Shown: piece after piece, positions 50,601-62,600 of the stretch
Position numbering within the stretch: the stretch's first letter is position 1
How the letters are laid out: every line of letters starts with the position of its first letter
NCBI GenBank assembly: GCA_949752745.1
Contig: OX457029.1
Span: 43,758,500 to 43,822,499, forward strand
Source: Protula sp. h YS-2021
Lineage: Eukaryota > Annelida > Polychaeta > Sabellida > Serpulidae
DNA: 64,000 nt
Direction: 5' to 3'
Notes under the pieces: generated by a model
What the model was told of the DNA's origin: nothing
Database searches by the model: none
Seen by the model: only the letters and a program-made list of their open reading frames with translations
Position numbers and translations under genes: made by a program

Positions 50601-53600
50601 TTGAGTTGACTTTCAGGGTGGGTTGAGTTTGCTAGGGTTGACTTGGTCGTGGGTTGACTTGACCCAAGACCGATAATAATATATTCGATTAAAAAATCAC
50701 ACCATAGCAGTTCTAAACCAATTGGAAAATTAAAAATTTAAACTAGTTTACAAAACGTTAATTTCTAATTTCAACATCGATTAAAAGACAAGTTAAAATG
50801 GAGTTAAAAATCATCAATACGCCTAAATTAACAAAGCATACATGAAGTTATACGTAAATATGAACACATCACATAAGCTGATCCTGGTTCTATCTACTTT
50901 CGACTTTGCCAGTTCTAATTGCAATTGCACAATTAACAGTTAAAACATAAAACTTAAAATTACAAATTAGGCCAATCAATCAGAAGCCGGAGAAAATCTT
51001 TGAAAAGCAATTACAGCACAGACCAATAGACTTACAGCACAGACCAATAGACGAATACATAAAATTAGAAGAACAGAAAATCAAACTTGTGAACCACAGC
51101 ACAAAAACAAAATCACGGAAAAAAGTTGCAATCATAAAGTACTATAATTCATCAAATGCAGTTTTTGTGAAATGTAATTGCAACAATAGATGAATATACT
51201 TGTGAACCGAGATAAAAGACAAAAAAGCAGTAAAATGTTGACAAAATAAAAAACAAAACAAAAAAACCCTAAGAAAAAAAAGCTAAAAAAAAATGAAAAT
51301 ATTTAAAAATTGTGCAGGCCAATTTAAAAATTGTCCGTAATTTGGATTTAAAAACGGGCCGACCATTTAAAAATGGGTCGCCCATTTATAAATGGGCAAC
51401 CCATTTTTAAATGGTTGGCCCGTTTATAAATTTAAAAACTGTGCAGCACAATTTATAAATTGTGCAGATTTAAAAATTGTGCCCAACATATATACAGAAA
51501 GCTGGTCCCAGACAGGAACTGTTGTGGAAAAATGCCTGTTTGTCTTTTAAACTGTTATATTTGGGTTTTCTTATATGGTTAGTGTGCCGTGTGCAAAGAA
51601 ATGATAGCGAAACGAAAGGCACAGTATTTTTAACATATTGCGCCCCAGTCTGCCACGCCCTGTATTCTGGTCGCGTATGAATTTTTTTGTCAGTGTAGTT
51701 ACCGTTATTACCCTTTTGTGGTGCTCAGGGGCAGTTTTCGTATCGAAAACACCCCCCCCCCCCATCCTCCCCACCGGCCAATAATATTAAAATATAATTT
51801 GATGTTAATGCAAAGAAATCACGAAAGAAATCAAACTAAATAATAAAAGGAATGCAATGTGGTCAAGAGGGAAGTACAGGGAAATACTTCTCCCATTGAC
51901 AAGTGTACTCACCGACTGGTTCGGTCAGCAGTCACTTTTGACTTCGGGTCGTATTTCCCTGTACTTCCCTCTTGACCATGTAGTATTCCTATTTTCTTTT
52001 GAATATAGGTTTGTGACTATACCTTAACTTGCCCGCTTTTGATTGTAGGGCTATTAGGAACTAGTATTTAAACGACCAATTTTTGATAAGAACATTTCCT
52101 TAAGAAGGAATTTAAAACTAGCTGAAAGTTTGCAATTTGGTCCATCGTGGTAAAAAATGGTGAAATTGAAGGTATGACACGAAGTGTGATGGCGTTGTTA
52201 TAAAACAGCTGACCTCTAAGGAGATCAGTCTGTTATGTATAAACACAGAGCTTATGGATATTTCTATTTACTTAGCCGTACTGTGCATCCCTCAGTGTTT
52301 AGTATTCTTGCACATTGGTGAAAAAGGTGCATCTGAGTGTCCAAGTCACTGAAATCAATATTTTAGTGACTTTTTTTTTTTAAAAGTGATTCCTCTCCTT
52401 TACGAGTACTTTTTTGAGCGGAATCCCCAGTGGGGTTACGGAGTAAAAAGGTGTCATACACAACAGACCGAAACGCCGTAGATGTCGGCTGTTGGACAAA
52501 AACGAGTGTGGTGGGTTTCAGTTTTCTATACCTAAGACTTTAAAATTGGGACTCCTCCTTGGTGTGTGAAATGATGTGCTAATTGTGGGTAAAGTACGTC
52601 TTAAATTGTGTTATTATTTTAAATGTGTTGTTTTTTCAATAAAAATAAATCAGGCAGAATTACGCTATATGTTTAATCTGAATAACACCAAAACACCAAA
52701 AATATGAAAGGTTGACTTTTTTAATAAGGGGCCGAGTTGACCTGTGAAAGGGCCGAGTAGGGGCCGATTTGACTTTCACGAGGGGCCGAGTTGGTATTGG
52801 CCGACTTGGCAAGGGGCCGAGTTGACCCAAGACCCTTGCTACCCTGTGAGGCACTCCACATGTAAGGGTTAGAAGGGGGCTGGAATGCCCCATTTCAGTA
52901 GAATGTGGCAGGGGGATTCCGATATGACCATAGCAGTTGAAAGGGATCTAAAGAACAATACAATACAATCTATTTAGTCTGACTGCCCGTTTCTAAATTG
53001 GCTGCCAATTTAAGAAAAGAAATTAAAAAAGAAACATTTAAAGTTTAATCGATTTTTGCCCCCCCCCCCATCCCTCCATGGAATAAAGAGGAAGTGCCTG
53101 TCATGCAGTTCGTCAGATTCTAAGAGTGTGTGTTAGATTCTAAAAGGTGGCAGGTTTTATTAGATTCCAAGAACTGGCGTTTCTAATATCAGACTCTAAT
53201 AAAAGTTGACAGGGGGCTGAGTCATTGCATAGAATTCACCACCTGTCTTTATTCTGCAAATGAGTATGTGGAAGGGGTTAACAGTGCCACCTCCCCCCCT
53301 CCCCCCTCCCTGAAAGGTCCCTGTAGCGGAATGCCAAATAAAAGCCCATTGGGACACTTCGGCCATCCCCTTAAAAAGGACACAAATGAATAAAGGAAAA
53401 TTTAAGTATAATTTTGAAATCTAATTGCAATATCTTTACGTCGGCCGTTATTGATACCTGTCATTTGCTTAAATTGGACGCTCACAGGCTCTGGACCTGT
53501 TCAAGCGGTTTTTGCTTATAAACGATACTTGTTTTCGCAGACACGTTACTCCTGTATTTTTTAAAGTTTTTGTCTTTATTAGCCAGATTTTCCGAAATAA

Positions 53601-56600
53601 TTTTTTATATGCGTTTGTCGTAAGCTTTACCACAATGTACGTGGCACTGACCCAAAGTTTATTTCAGGGTGAACCAATTGAGAACGTTCAATAACCATTG
53701 CGTCGGTTCATAGATCATTAATGTATGCGTCATGTTAAGAAACTGACACTTCTGCATGTCTGTTGGTGATTGCTATTTTTCATCCTGTGTAGCAACCCCC
53801 CTTCTCCCCCCCCCCCCCTCCCTGCCCAGGGAAGATGTACCGGGATATCCCCATCCACTTCATGCTCCATCCCTCCTAAATAAAGATAAAAAATTAACTT
53901 ACTTTCTTTTTTTTTTTCAATTTTAAAGGTATGTGTGGAAGATTGAGCAAGTTTGTTGCCGTTGGAAAAAAAAACTGAGGGCGTTCAGTATAGTTCAAAT
54001 GTGAATTCATTACTGGAAGATCATTTTTCAGTGAAACTAATCGGTGCAAACGATCTGGCTCGAAAATTGCGGGTTTTAGGCAAAGCCGGCTTTTGTATGT
54101 TGTTTGAATCATTCGATTATAATTTAAAAAAAATAATTCGTTCCAATAATAGATCCTGGCTTCAAGAATTATACCTTAATAAACCTAATATTTATTTTTA
54201 GCATAAAGGACTCAAAAGAGTGCTTCTATTGGCGAACGAGCGGCTGCCGAGACCTAGCGGCTTGTCACTACGAGCACAAACCTGAGAGTAAAGGGATCGA
54301 CTTTGTGCGCTACCAGCAGCACCTAGCGTAATCACACCGTCTATGTGGCGGCCTCATATTTTGTATATTTACCTACTTTAGGTATGCAGTGACACCTGGG
54401 ATCCAGACAGCCGTCTCCATATCGAAGCTCTCCACGCCTTTCGACGAGTTCTCGATGACCAAATCTCACTCTCTCAGTTGTTTATTTAAGCCATCACAAG
54501 CCTACCGCGCCGTATTCACAATTTTTTAACTGCACAGTTAAATTCACTACACATGCAATCACTTTTAGGTAGACTATGTTGGCTGAAAAGGATCCAATTT
54601 ATTGTATAATAACATAAAATTATGTGCACTAACAGAAAAGTTAACAGTAGCTATGAAATGTGCAGTAGACTTTTGTGAATACGGCATAGGTTATACGGCA
54701 TCCCTCCCGTTGGTTTCACTGCACCACTGTTATAGCATTGTAGACTTGAGAGCTTTCATTTTTCTTCTCTCTTTTTTTTTTTGGGGGGGGGGGGTGGGGG
54801 TGTAATGGTAGTCTTACTGTGGTGCTTAAGGAGATGTTACTGTCAGTGAGCATGTCTGGCTGTGACATTGCTTATCAATTCGAATAATGGTGCATGAGGT
54901 GTCATTTCAGGCTTGTGTCATTACATGCCCGACGTGTCATTACATGCCCGACGTGTCCTTACATGCTCGACATGTCACTACATGCCCGACGTGTCCTTAC
55001 ATGCTCGACATGTCACTACATGCCCGACGTGTCATTACATGCCCGAGGGGTCATTTCAGGCCTGAGGTGTCATATCATTATCCGCCGGGGGACGGATATA
55101 TTTTTCACTCTGTCCGTCTGTCTTTCTTGCCGTCCGTCTGTCTGTGCACTTTCAGTCTCACGCGCCTAGAGCATTTATTAGTGGATTGATTCGTCTCAAA
55201 TTTTACTCAGGGTGGGTCCAACCTTACGCAGTGCAATGACCAGGAATTTTTGAAATACGACAGAAATTGACAAAATGGTGAATTTTTAAACATTTGCAAG
55301 GTGTGTTTTTGAAGTTAGCATATACTGGAGTCAGTCTGACGCGCCTAGAGCATTTATTAGTGGATGGATTCGTTTCAAATTTTACCCAGAGGTGCTTCCA
55401 AACCTTGTGCAGTGCAGTGACCAGGAATTTTGGAAGTACGAGAGAAATTAAATTAAGAAAATGGTAAATTGTTAAAAAAAATTACTTTTAAATTTGCCGA
55501 AACTCCGGCGGATTCATGCTTCTGGGGCATCTGGTTCCTCTCGAATGACTTAACGCGTGTAGTTAAATAGGGGCAATTAGTCTAATTAACTGTTAATCCC
55601 ATGTATTGTTGCACTTAGGATGCTGGGACTAAATAGACTGCTAATCTTTATACGTATATTATAATACCATATGGCTTGCTCCTGTCATGAAATAAGTGAT
55701 TAAACCAGACATGTAGGTAGGGCCATTTAAAAGCATGTAAAACGTTATACATAGATTTAAAAAAAAGGAACCAGTGTGGTAGAATACGGTTCAGATGCTC
55801 GAATATAAAGCGTGATAAATCTAACTCATGAATTCATAGCTGTACAAGACTGCTCAGGGAGCATTGCTGTGCTCCTCGTGGGGTTTATCCCCTACTGTAT
55901 TTGTGACAACCCTTATTCCCTGCGTGCACGTAGCGTCACCCATATATTAACTCGTGATTGATTGTTAATGCTCATGACATTATAGTTTCCTAATATTAGC
56001 ATTATTCTCCTTATCCATGTTCTATTTCTGAAAAATAAGTACCGGCAAGAATGAATTTGGTTTCGGCCAGCCCGAAACTTAAGACCAGTCACTATTGTGC
56101 AGTGACCAATGTATGCCTAATGTGTTAGGAAAATTCCGATTTCAACAAGATGCTGCTTTCAGTTGTTCGCGATCACATTGTGTAGAGTATACATGTGAAA
56201 CTGATGAGTTATTCAAATATAAAAACTTGGGTATTTATTTCACACGTCTGCCAGCGCTGACTGAGATAGAAACGCAGTTAATAAAACTTATTTAAGGATA
56301 AAACACAAACCTTCCTGGTTTTTGGACGAATATGCTTGAATTTTGTACTCTTACTGTATTTAGGAAACTTGACTGTTATTATGCCAGAAAACAGTGTCAT
56401 CTGGAAAAGCTCTAGTCATATTTTCGTACAATAAGACTTGTATTTATTTTTTGGTTTCAGTTCACAGAAGGAAAAAGCGGAAACGGGAGGAAAGGAAAGG
56501 GCGGAAACGGGAGGAAAGGAGAAAAAGGTGAGTTAGCTTTTATTTCTGTTCTCGTGAGATGAAAACTTCTGGCAATTGTTTATTTATGTTTTAAGTTTAC

Positions 56601-59600
56601 GAAACACGCTCTAAATGTATTAGTCGTTTTCAGTAAAATAATTTATACCCAAAACCAGCATGTTGGTTACGAAACTGTCGATATTCGTCAGTTAAGACAT
56701 AAATTTTTGGGTCGGTTGAATATTAAATGGTATATTTGATCATGTTTTTTTTTTTTTTTTGAGGGGAGGGGGTGGTAGGGGGGATGGGGGCGGTCGGTTT
56801 AGGGGACTGGAGGGTAGAGTGTACTACTTCTTAGCTAACCGGAAAAGTACGGCTAGCATTTCTGAAACAAATACAAGAACTGCACAAAGAATGTAGCAGT
56901 TAACGTCATGTTAATCACACCATCTAACGGTCAGATTTGTTGGACAGCTGTCGGCCAATCAAAACGAGCATTTCTCACCAACTGCTGCCAACTGGTCAGA
57001 CAGGATGATGTGATCTTATTGGCTGGTTTTCATGGCCACTTCGTTAAAATTGTATCTAACCTCCCCCACGATAACATTTGAGCGAGCCGTGTCATTTTTT
57101 TTTTCACAGGCGGAGACTCCCGTTGCCAGTGCAAGTGCCCCCGAGGCAGCCAAGCAGAGGAAACCCAACTCGATCAATACGCGCCCATCGCAGAGCTTCG
57201 ACGAGCGCTTCGTGGTGGACATGAACGAGGACGCCCTGAAAGCCTGGGCGGCAGACTCGGACGATGACAAGGTGAGAAACCTTAATTGTGGTGTCCCGAA
57301 AAAAACCACGGTCTATGTTCAGTAACAACTTGCATCTCGCTTGTACTTATACTCTCATTCGTTATTGCTAGAGGTAAAAGTAACAATATTTCTTTTCACC
57401 ATAGGCATTACGTATAATAAGTATCTTCTCAAACTGTAGTACGTGCAGCTCAACATCCCCAGGGATAAGGGAAGGGTTGAGGGTGCAATGGGGGGGGGGG
57501 GGATAGATACTACAGTTGGGAAGCGGCCTCATTCACAAAGGTGAACTATGAGCTAACTGATTCTGTAAACTGCTGCGATGTCAACCAAAACACCCTGAAG
57601 TAAATTCGTAGATTTAACCTGTTTAACAAACAAAAACCCACCTACAATTGTTGACATGACACAGCTAGATCCAGTGATTGTCTCCTCTAGGAGTGTAGTT
57701 AACTGCACAGTAAACTTTTGTGAATACCAGTGCACGGATTAAGCATTACCTTACTGAGAAACACACCATTTGTAAAGTATCGTTCGTTGTTATTTTTGTT
57801 GTTATTCCTTTTACATTATGATTATGATTGACAATTCACCGAAAAGTTTAGGTGACATTCAATCTGTTGTATACGAGAAATAAAAAGAGAAATTAATGTT
57901 CTGCAACGGAAAACTAAAACGAATTTCACACCAGAGGATATCACTAGAGGAGGGCGCGGGGGGGGGGGGGAGTGTGTGACGGGGCAAAATACACTGCTTC
58001 ACCAAGGGCAAGGATCTTCAAAAGATAACATAGCTTCATTTTACCGGTATGCAGATTTAATGGGAAGGGGGACCCGCTTTTTACCGAGTGTTCGAAAGTG
58101 AAGGGGTCCTTTTACCAGATTTGCAAAATTTTTGGTGGGCATGGGGGTGACATTTTGACAGGGAGGGGGGGGGGGAGGCTTTTGCCGGGGTTGCGGGCGG
58201 GGGGGGGGAGTCATTTTTAGCGTTCTACAGGTTTTACCGTTCAAATTTGTGTGCATGTTTCTACTGATGAAAATAAAGTATAGACCCAGCATCTTGTCTG
58301 TCTGCAGCCACCCGCACCGCGGGCGTCCCCGGCGACCTTCGCAATCACGACACCCTCCCCTCCCAGCACCTCCAACGCTTCCAAGTCAGAGCGCAAGGAG
58401 AAAATACCTCCGACGGCAGATCGTGTGGCGTCGGGTCGGAAGGTGCAGTCCCCGGATGACACTAGCCCGCGCGCAGAGGTCAACCACAGGTCACGGCTGT
58501 CGACCGATTCCGACCAGCGAAACGTGACGGTTGCCAGAGGCCAACCAGAAGTCAGGAGAGTGACCTTAGACATGCTGACGAAAGAGCGTATCGGCACAGC
58601 TTCTCGAGTGCAAGTGAGTTCTACACATTTGATTTTAAAATTTAGTTTGGTGAGATAATATAAACGTACGGCTGTGTCCACATTTCAGTTCAGTGTTGGT
58701 CTCCATATTTTTGGTTGTGCGTTTCTTTTCTCTGTTAATATACAGCAATATCGGAAGTGGTAAAAATACAACACATTTTCTTGACTTCATGCAACTGTTG
58801 CCCATCAAACAAAACAGCACTCAAATTGTGATATAGAGCCATTTGCTCTTAAGTTCAAGTTGTTGAAAGGTAACTTGCATGCGCTTAATGTATGTGGACA
58901 TTGCACTGATATAGGTAACTCGCATGCGCTTAATGTATGTGGACATTGTACTGACATAGGTAACTCGCATGCGCTTAATGTATGTGGACATTGTACTGAC
59001 ATAGGTAACTTGCATGCGTTTACTGTATGTGGACATTGTACGGATACAGAGTAACTCGCATGCCTTTACTGTGGACATCACACGGATATAATATGCGTCT
59101 GTATCATGCTAACCGTATGCTTTTCAGGTGAGCGAGGCAGTGGGCCCGAATGACTTTTGGCTTGTGAAAGAAGAATGCGTGCCCGAGTCCGATGAACTCC
59201 GGCTCTCCATGACAAAGGTACCCGCTTCCCCTCCCCCCTCCCAAACCCTCTGACACCGCGTGATTCACAAAACGGGTAACGTAAAAGGCATGTGAGATAA
59301 ATTGGTAAACATGTGTATTGGAAGAGGTGCCTCCCTTTTGTACAGTAGCAAAAATACGAGAGATGTAGAATTAAAAAAAAATGTCCCTTTTAAATGTTTT
59401 ATAATTTAACAAGGGGTGTTGATTGTTTCAGGAGTACAGTGGTCGCCGCGACGCGTACACGCCGCTGGAGCAGGAAGTAGTGGCGGCCAAATTCCGCGAT
59501 GATGACTCGTGGTACCGCGCGTGCGTACAGTCGCTCGACGCCAACGGATCGTGCCTCGTGCGCTTCGTAGACTTCGGCAACAGCGCCGAGGCGGCGTCAG

Positions 59601-62600
59601 ACGAGGTGCAGCCGCTTGGCCAGCGCTTCTGCGGATTCCCCGTGCAGGTACTGGCGCAAGATACATGTGTGTACTTAATTAACTGTCCAAGTACTGAGGT
59701 AAATTATTGGCACGCCGCACCGAGTACGTCATTTCTTCCCCACAGGGGAATATATGCGATCGACTTCGTGCGGTCTATCGGTCGGTCTGTCGGTCAGTCA
59801 TCAAGAGCTTGTTAACACGATAACTTAAAAACTGTTGCAAAGATTTTAATGAAACTTGGAATGTAGCTTCTATTGGAACAAACACAGATCGGTATTGTAA
59901 ATGGGCCAGGTTCGTCCAAGGAAAATGGACCAGCTGGACTTCAAAAATTTCAGCTCTTGATTGACTATTGATGGCCGTGTTTAACTGATGGGGGGGTGGG
60001 GGTGGGGAATATGTGGGCTATGCACACTGCTCTAGTTGTCTGTGCATGTACGGGCGTAATCTACTTGCGAGTACTTGATTATTTGTGGACATACTACCTC
60101 GGCGCCGCGAGTATTTGATCATTTGCCCCCGATACTACCGTAAGATGCCTGCCGGTCTTGGAAAGGGAAGCCAGTTGTATTTTTCAGTGTTCAAACGTTG
60201 TGGCAATGTAACATCGCAAGTGAGAGGTTACGATAGGAAAAAACAATCAAACCAATACACCTGAACTTGTTGCGCTTCTACTGCGGTGGAGTGTTTTCAT
60301 TTCCATATCGTTTCAATAACAGGCTGAGCACTGCATGCTGGGAGTGAGGCCGGCCAGTGCGCTTGGCGAGTGGTCCGAGGAGGCCAAGAACATCATTTAC
60401 AATCAACTTCAACCTCTTGCCAAAACTTACGTCATCAATAGCTTCAAAGGTTTTCTTGTTACGATTTTGAAAATGGTTGTTTGAATTATTATAGTGTATG
60501 CTTGCAGTACATGAAGAAAAGGTTAATGCAGTACATGTAGAAAAGGTTAATGCCCTATATGTAGAAAAGGTTAACCTTCCAAAATTAAAGTGCTAAAAAA
60601 ATTTAAATGTAATGAAGTGAATTGACAACTTATATGAAAAGAGCGAAAACTTAACCTTGGACTCCTTGGCCCTAAACGTGTAGGGACCTAAATGTCCGGC
60701 TTCTAGAGTTTCGGCCCGAAACCATTTCGGCCCATAGACGTTTCGGCCTAGTCCGAAATGGCAGACCTTTTCGGCCCAAGACGTTTCGGCCCACATTTGA
60801 ACTGCCAAGACATTTCGGCCCACTTTTTTCCCCCAAGACTTTTCGACCCACTTTGCCAAGACTTTTCGGCCCAAGTCATTTTAGTCCACTAAAAAATTTA
60901 TTACTTAGAAAGGGTTGAAGATTGAGGGTCATGTATTCATAAGTTATTTCAAAACAGCTGTGAAATTTTATTCTTCTAACCAACTCCAGCGTCTGATGGC
61001 TTTCAACAATTATTTGCTGATCATCTCTGGTGTGTGGTGGATTATTTTTCTATTGCAATTCCAAGCGCATTTCATACACCTACTCTGGTATTTGATGGGT
61101 TAACAGTTAATTAACTGACGGTAAAATCAGCTCATAATCCTTTGCATTTAATCTGCAGAGGATTATGAGCTGATTTACGGACTTCATACGGCGTGTGATG
61201 ATTTTTTTTTGTTGGTTGCACTTCGTAAATTCAAATCCACACACAATTAATTAAATGATTCTCGACTTGATGTGCCGGTTAAATATGGGTTTGTCCGCAT
61301 AACCGCATTCCCTGCAAGCCATGAGAGACGCGTACCGAACGATTTCGAAGTGTTTTGCTAGAATCGAAAAAATAGAAAAAATAATGAATATTACAATAGT
61401 TAAGAGAGGGGACAGACACGTAAATTGTTGTAAATAACGCTGTTAGAAAACCAGACATTAACAAATTGAGAAGTGACTTGCGAGAATTCTTACTTTAATT
61501 GCAATTAACTTGTTTGACGATTAATTTATTGCTGTTTTGATAAGCCAGTGCATACAATTATCTTCGCTGCATTTAGTTTTTGTTGTAAATAAAAGGTTTT
61601 GTGATAAAGACTTGTTACTTATTCGTAATTCGAACCAGAATATACGAAACAAAGTATGCTCTCCCTTCCCAAGCAATATCTTTTCATCCTATTAGCCATC
61701 CCTACCCTATCAACCTGGTAAATAACTCATTCCACCAAATTATTGCCGATTTATCAACTGAGTTGTTTAAGCAGAATTCCAGTTGACACAGACTCATATA
61801 TATCATTTTATAATTTGTAATAACACGGATAATTCATCGAAGTTAGAACGCAATTGATCATATCTTCACGAGGCTGCCTTTCAGGTTAATTGCAATTACA
61901 TATCATTTATCTAATTGCTGTATGCCTTTGTATGTCTTTCAGGTTTTCATAAGTCGAAAATTTCAATCGTTAAAGAAAAAGCAGTATAAGCAATCTGAGA
62001 TAATACATCATATGCGATTTAAATTCAAATAGGAATAGCTACAGTTTCGATTTTTAACAAACTGCTCTTGCAATGGCTTTGGAATTATCCACTAACTAAA
62101 TGTCTAACACAAAATCAAAACATCTGTAAAATGATAGTTTAGTGGGCCGAAACGTCTTGGGCCGAAAAGTCTTGGGAAAAGTGGGCCGAAACGTCTTAGG
62201 CCGAAAAGTCCTGGGACGCAAGTTTAGTTAAAAAATGAGTGGGCCGAAACGTCTTGGGCCGAAACGTCTTGGGCCGAAAAGTCTTGGGCCGAATCGTCTA
62301 TGGGAGTGGGCCGAAATGGTTTTGGGCCGAAACGTCTTGATTGCAAATGTCCCGTATGTGTGTCCAAAGTGTTTTGAAGCCCACATGTCTAAGAAGCGCA
62401 TAAGCGATTTCTTGTGCCAGCTTTTGTGAACGTCGTGGCCATGAACTGCTTTGGTTCTTGTAGACTCCGGCGATAAAAAGCTAGTGACCTTGACCGATGT
62501 CGAGACAGGAAAAGACCTCACGGAGTTGTTAGTCGGTGCCAAATTGGCCGTATCCTTGAAAAAGCCAGAACCGACAGAGCGAGGCGAAGTGAAGGATGGA

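Larger units (their letters stand above)
48818..51488. mobile_element. Foldback DNA transposon FB2, 560-580-bp TIRs with CCCATTTATAAATGGG palindromes
   Basis: The left arm 48818-49376 and right arm 50907-51488 are near-perfect inverses, starting TGTTGGGCACAATTTTTAAA. The first 150 bp of each arm is a string of palindromes: GCACAATTTATAAATTGTGC, CCCATTTATAAATGGG and AAACGGGCC...GGCCCGTTT variants. TATA flanks both sides (48814-48817, 51489-51492). The interior has a Tigger-TIR-like array (49640-49925) and a complete nested element (49930-50671) but no transposase. Superfamily unassigned. Confidence 0.85.
48735..54201. other. Largest Tudor-gene intron (5.5 kb), packed with nested foldback elements
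   Basis: It separates the two CCCH fingers (donor GTCAGT, acceptor ATTTTTAG). It holds the 48818-51488 foldback element with a nested one inside, a 117-bp MITE (51861-51977), a word-repeat segment (52716-52832), C-rich runs (53057, 53800) and AT-rich filler in which nothing else was recognised. Confidence 0.8.

Noticed and set aside
54887..55189. Regularly spaced 19-bp repeats, considered as CRISPR-like or a protein repeat
   Set aside because: There are no unique spacers, it lies in an animal intron and there are no cas genes; it is a simple tandem array.
58805..59081. Repetitive frames on both strands with 15-residue periods
   Set aside because: They follow from the 45-bp minisatellite in an intron.
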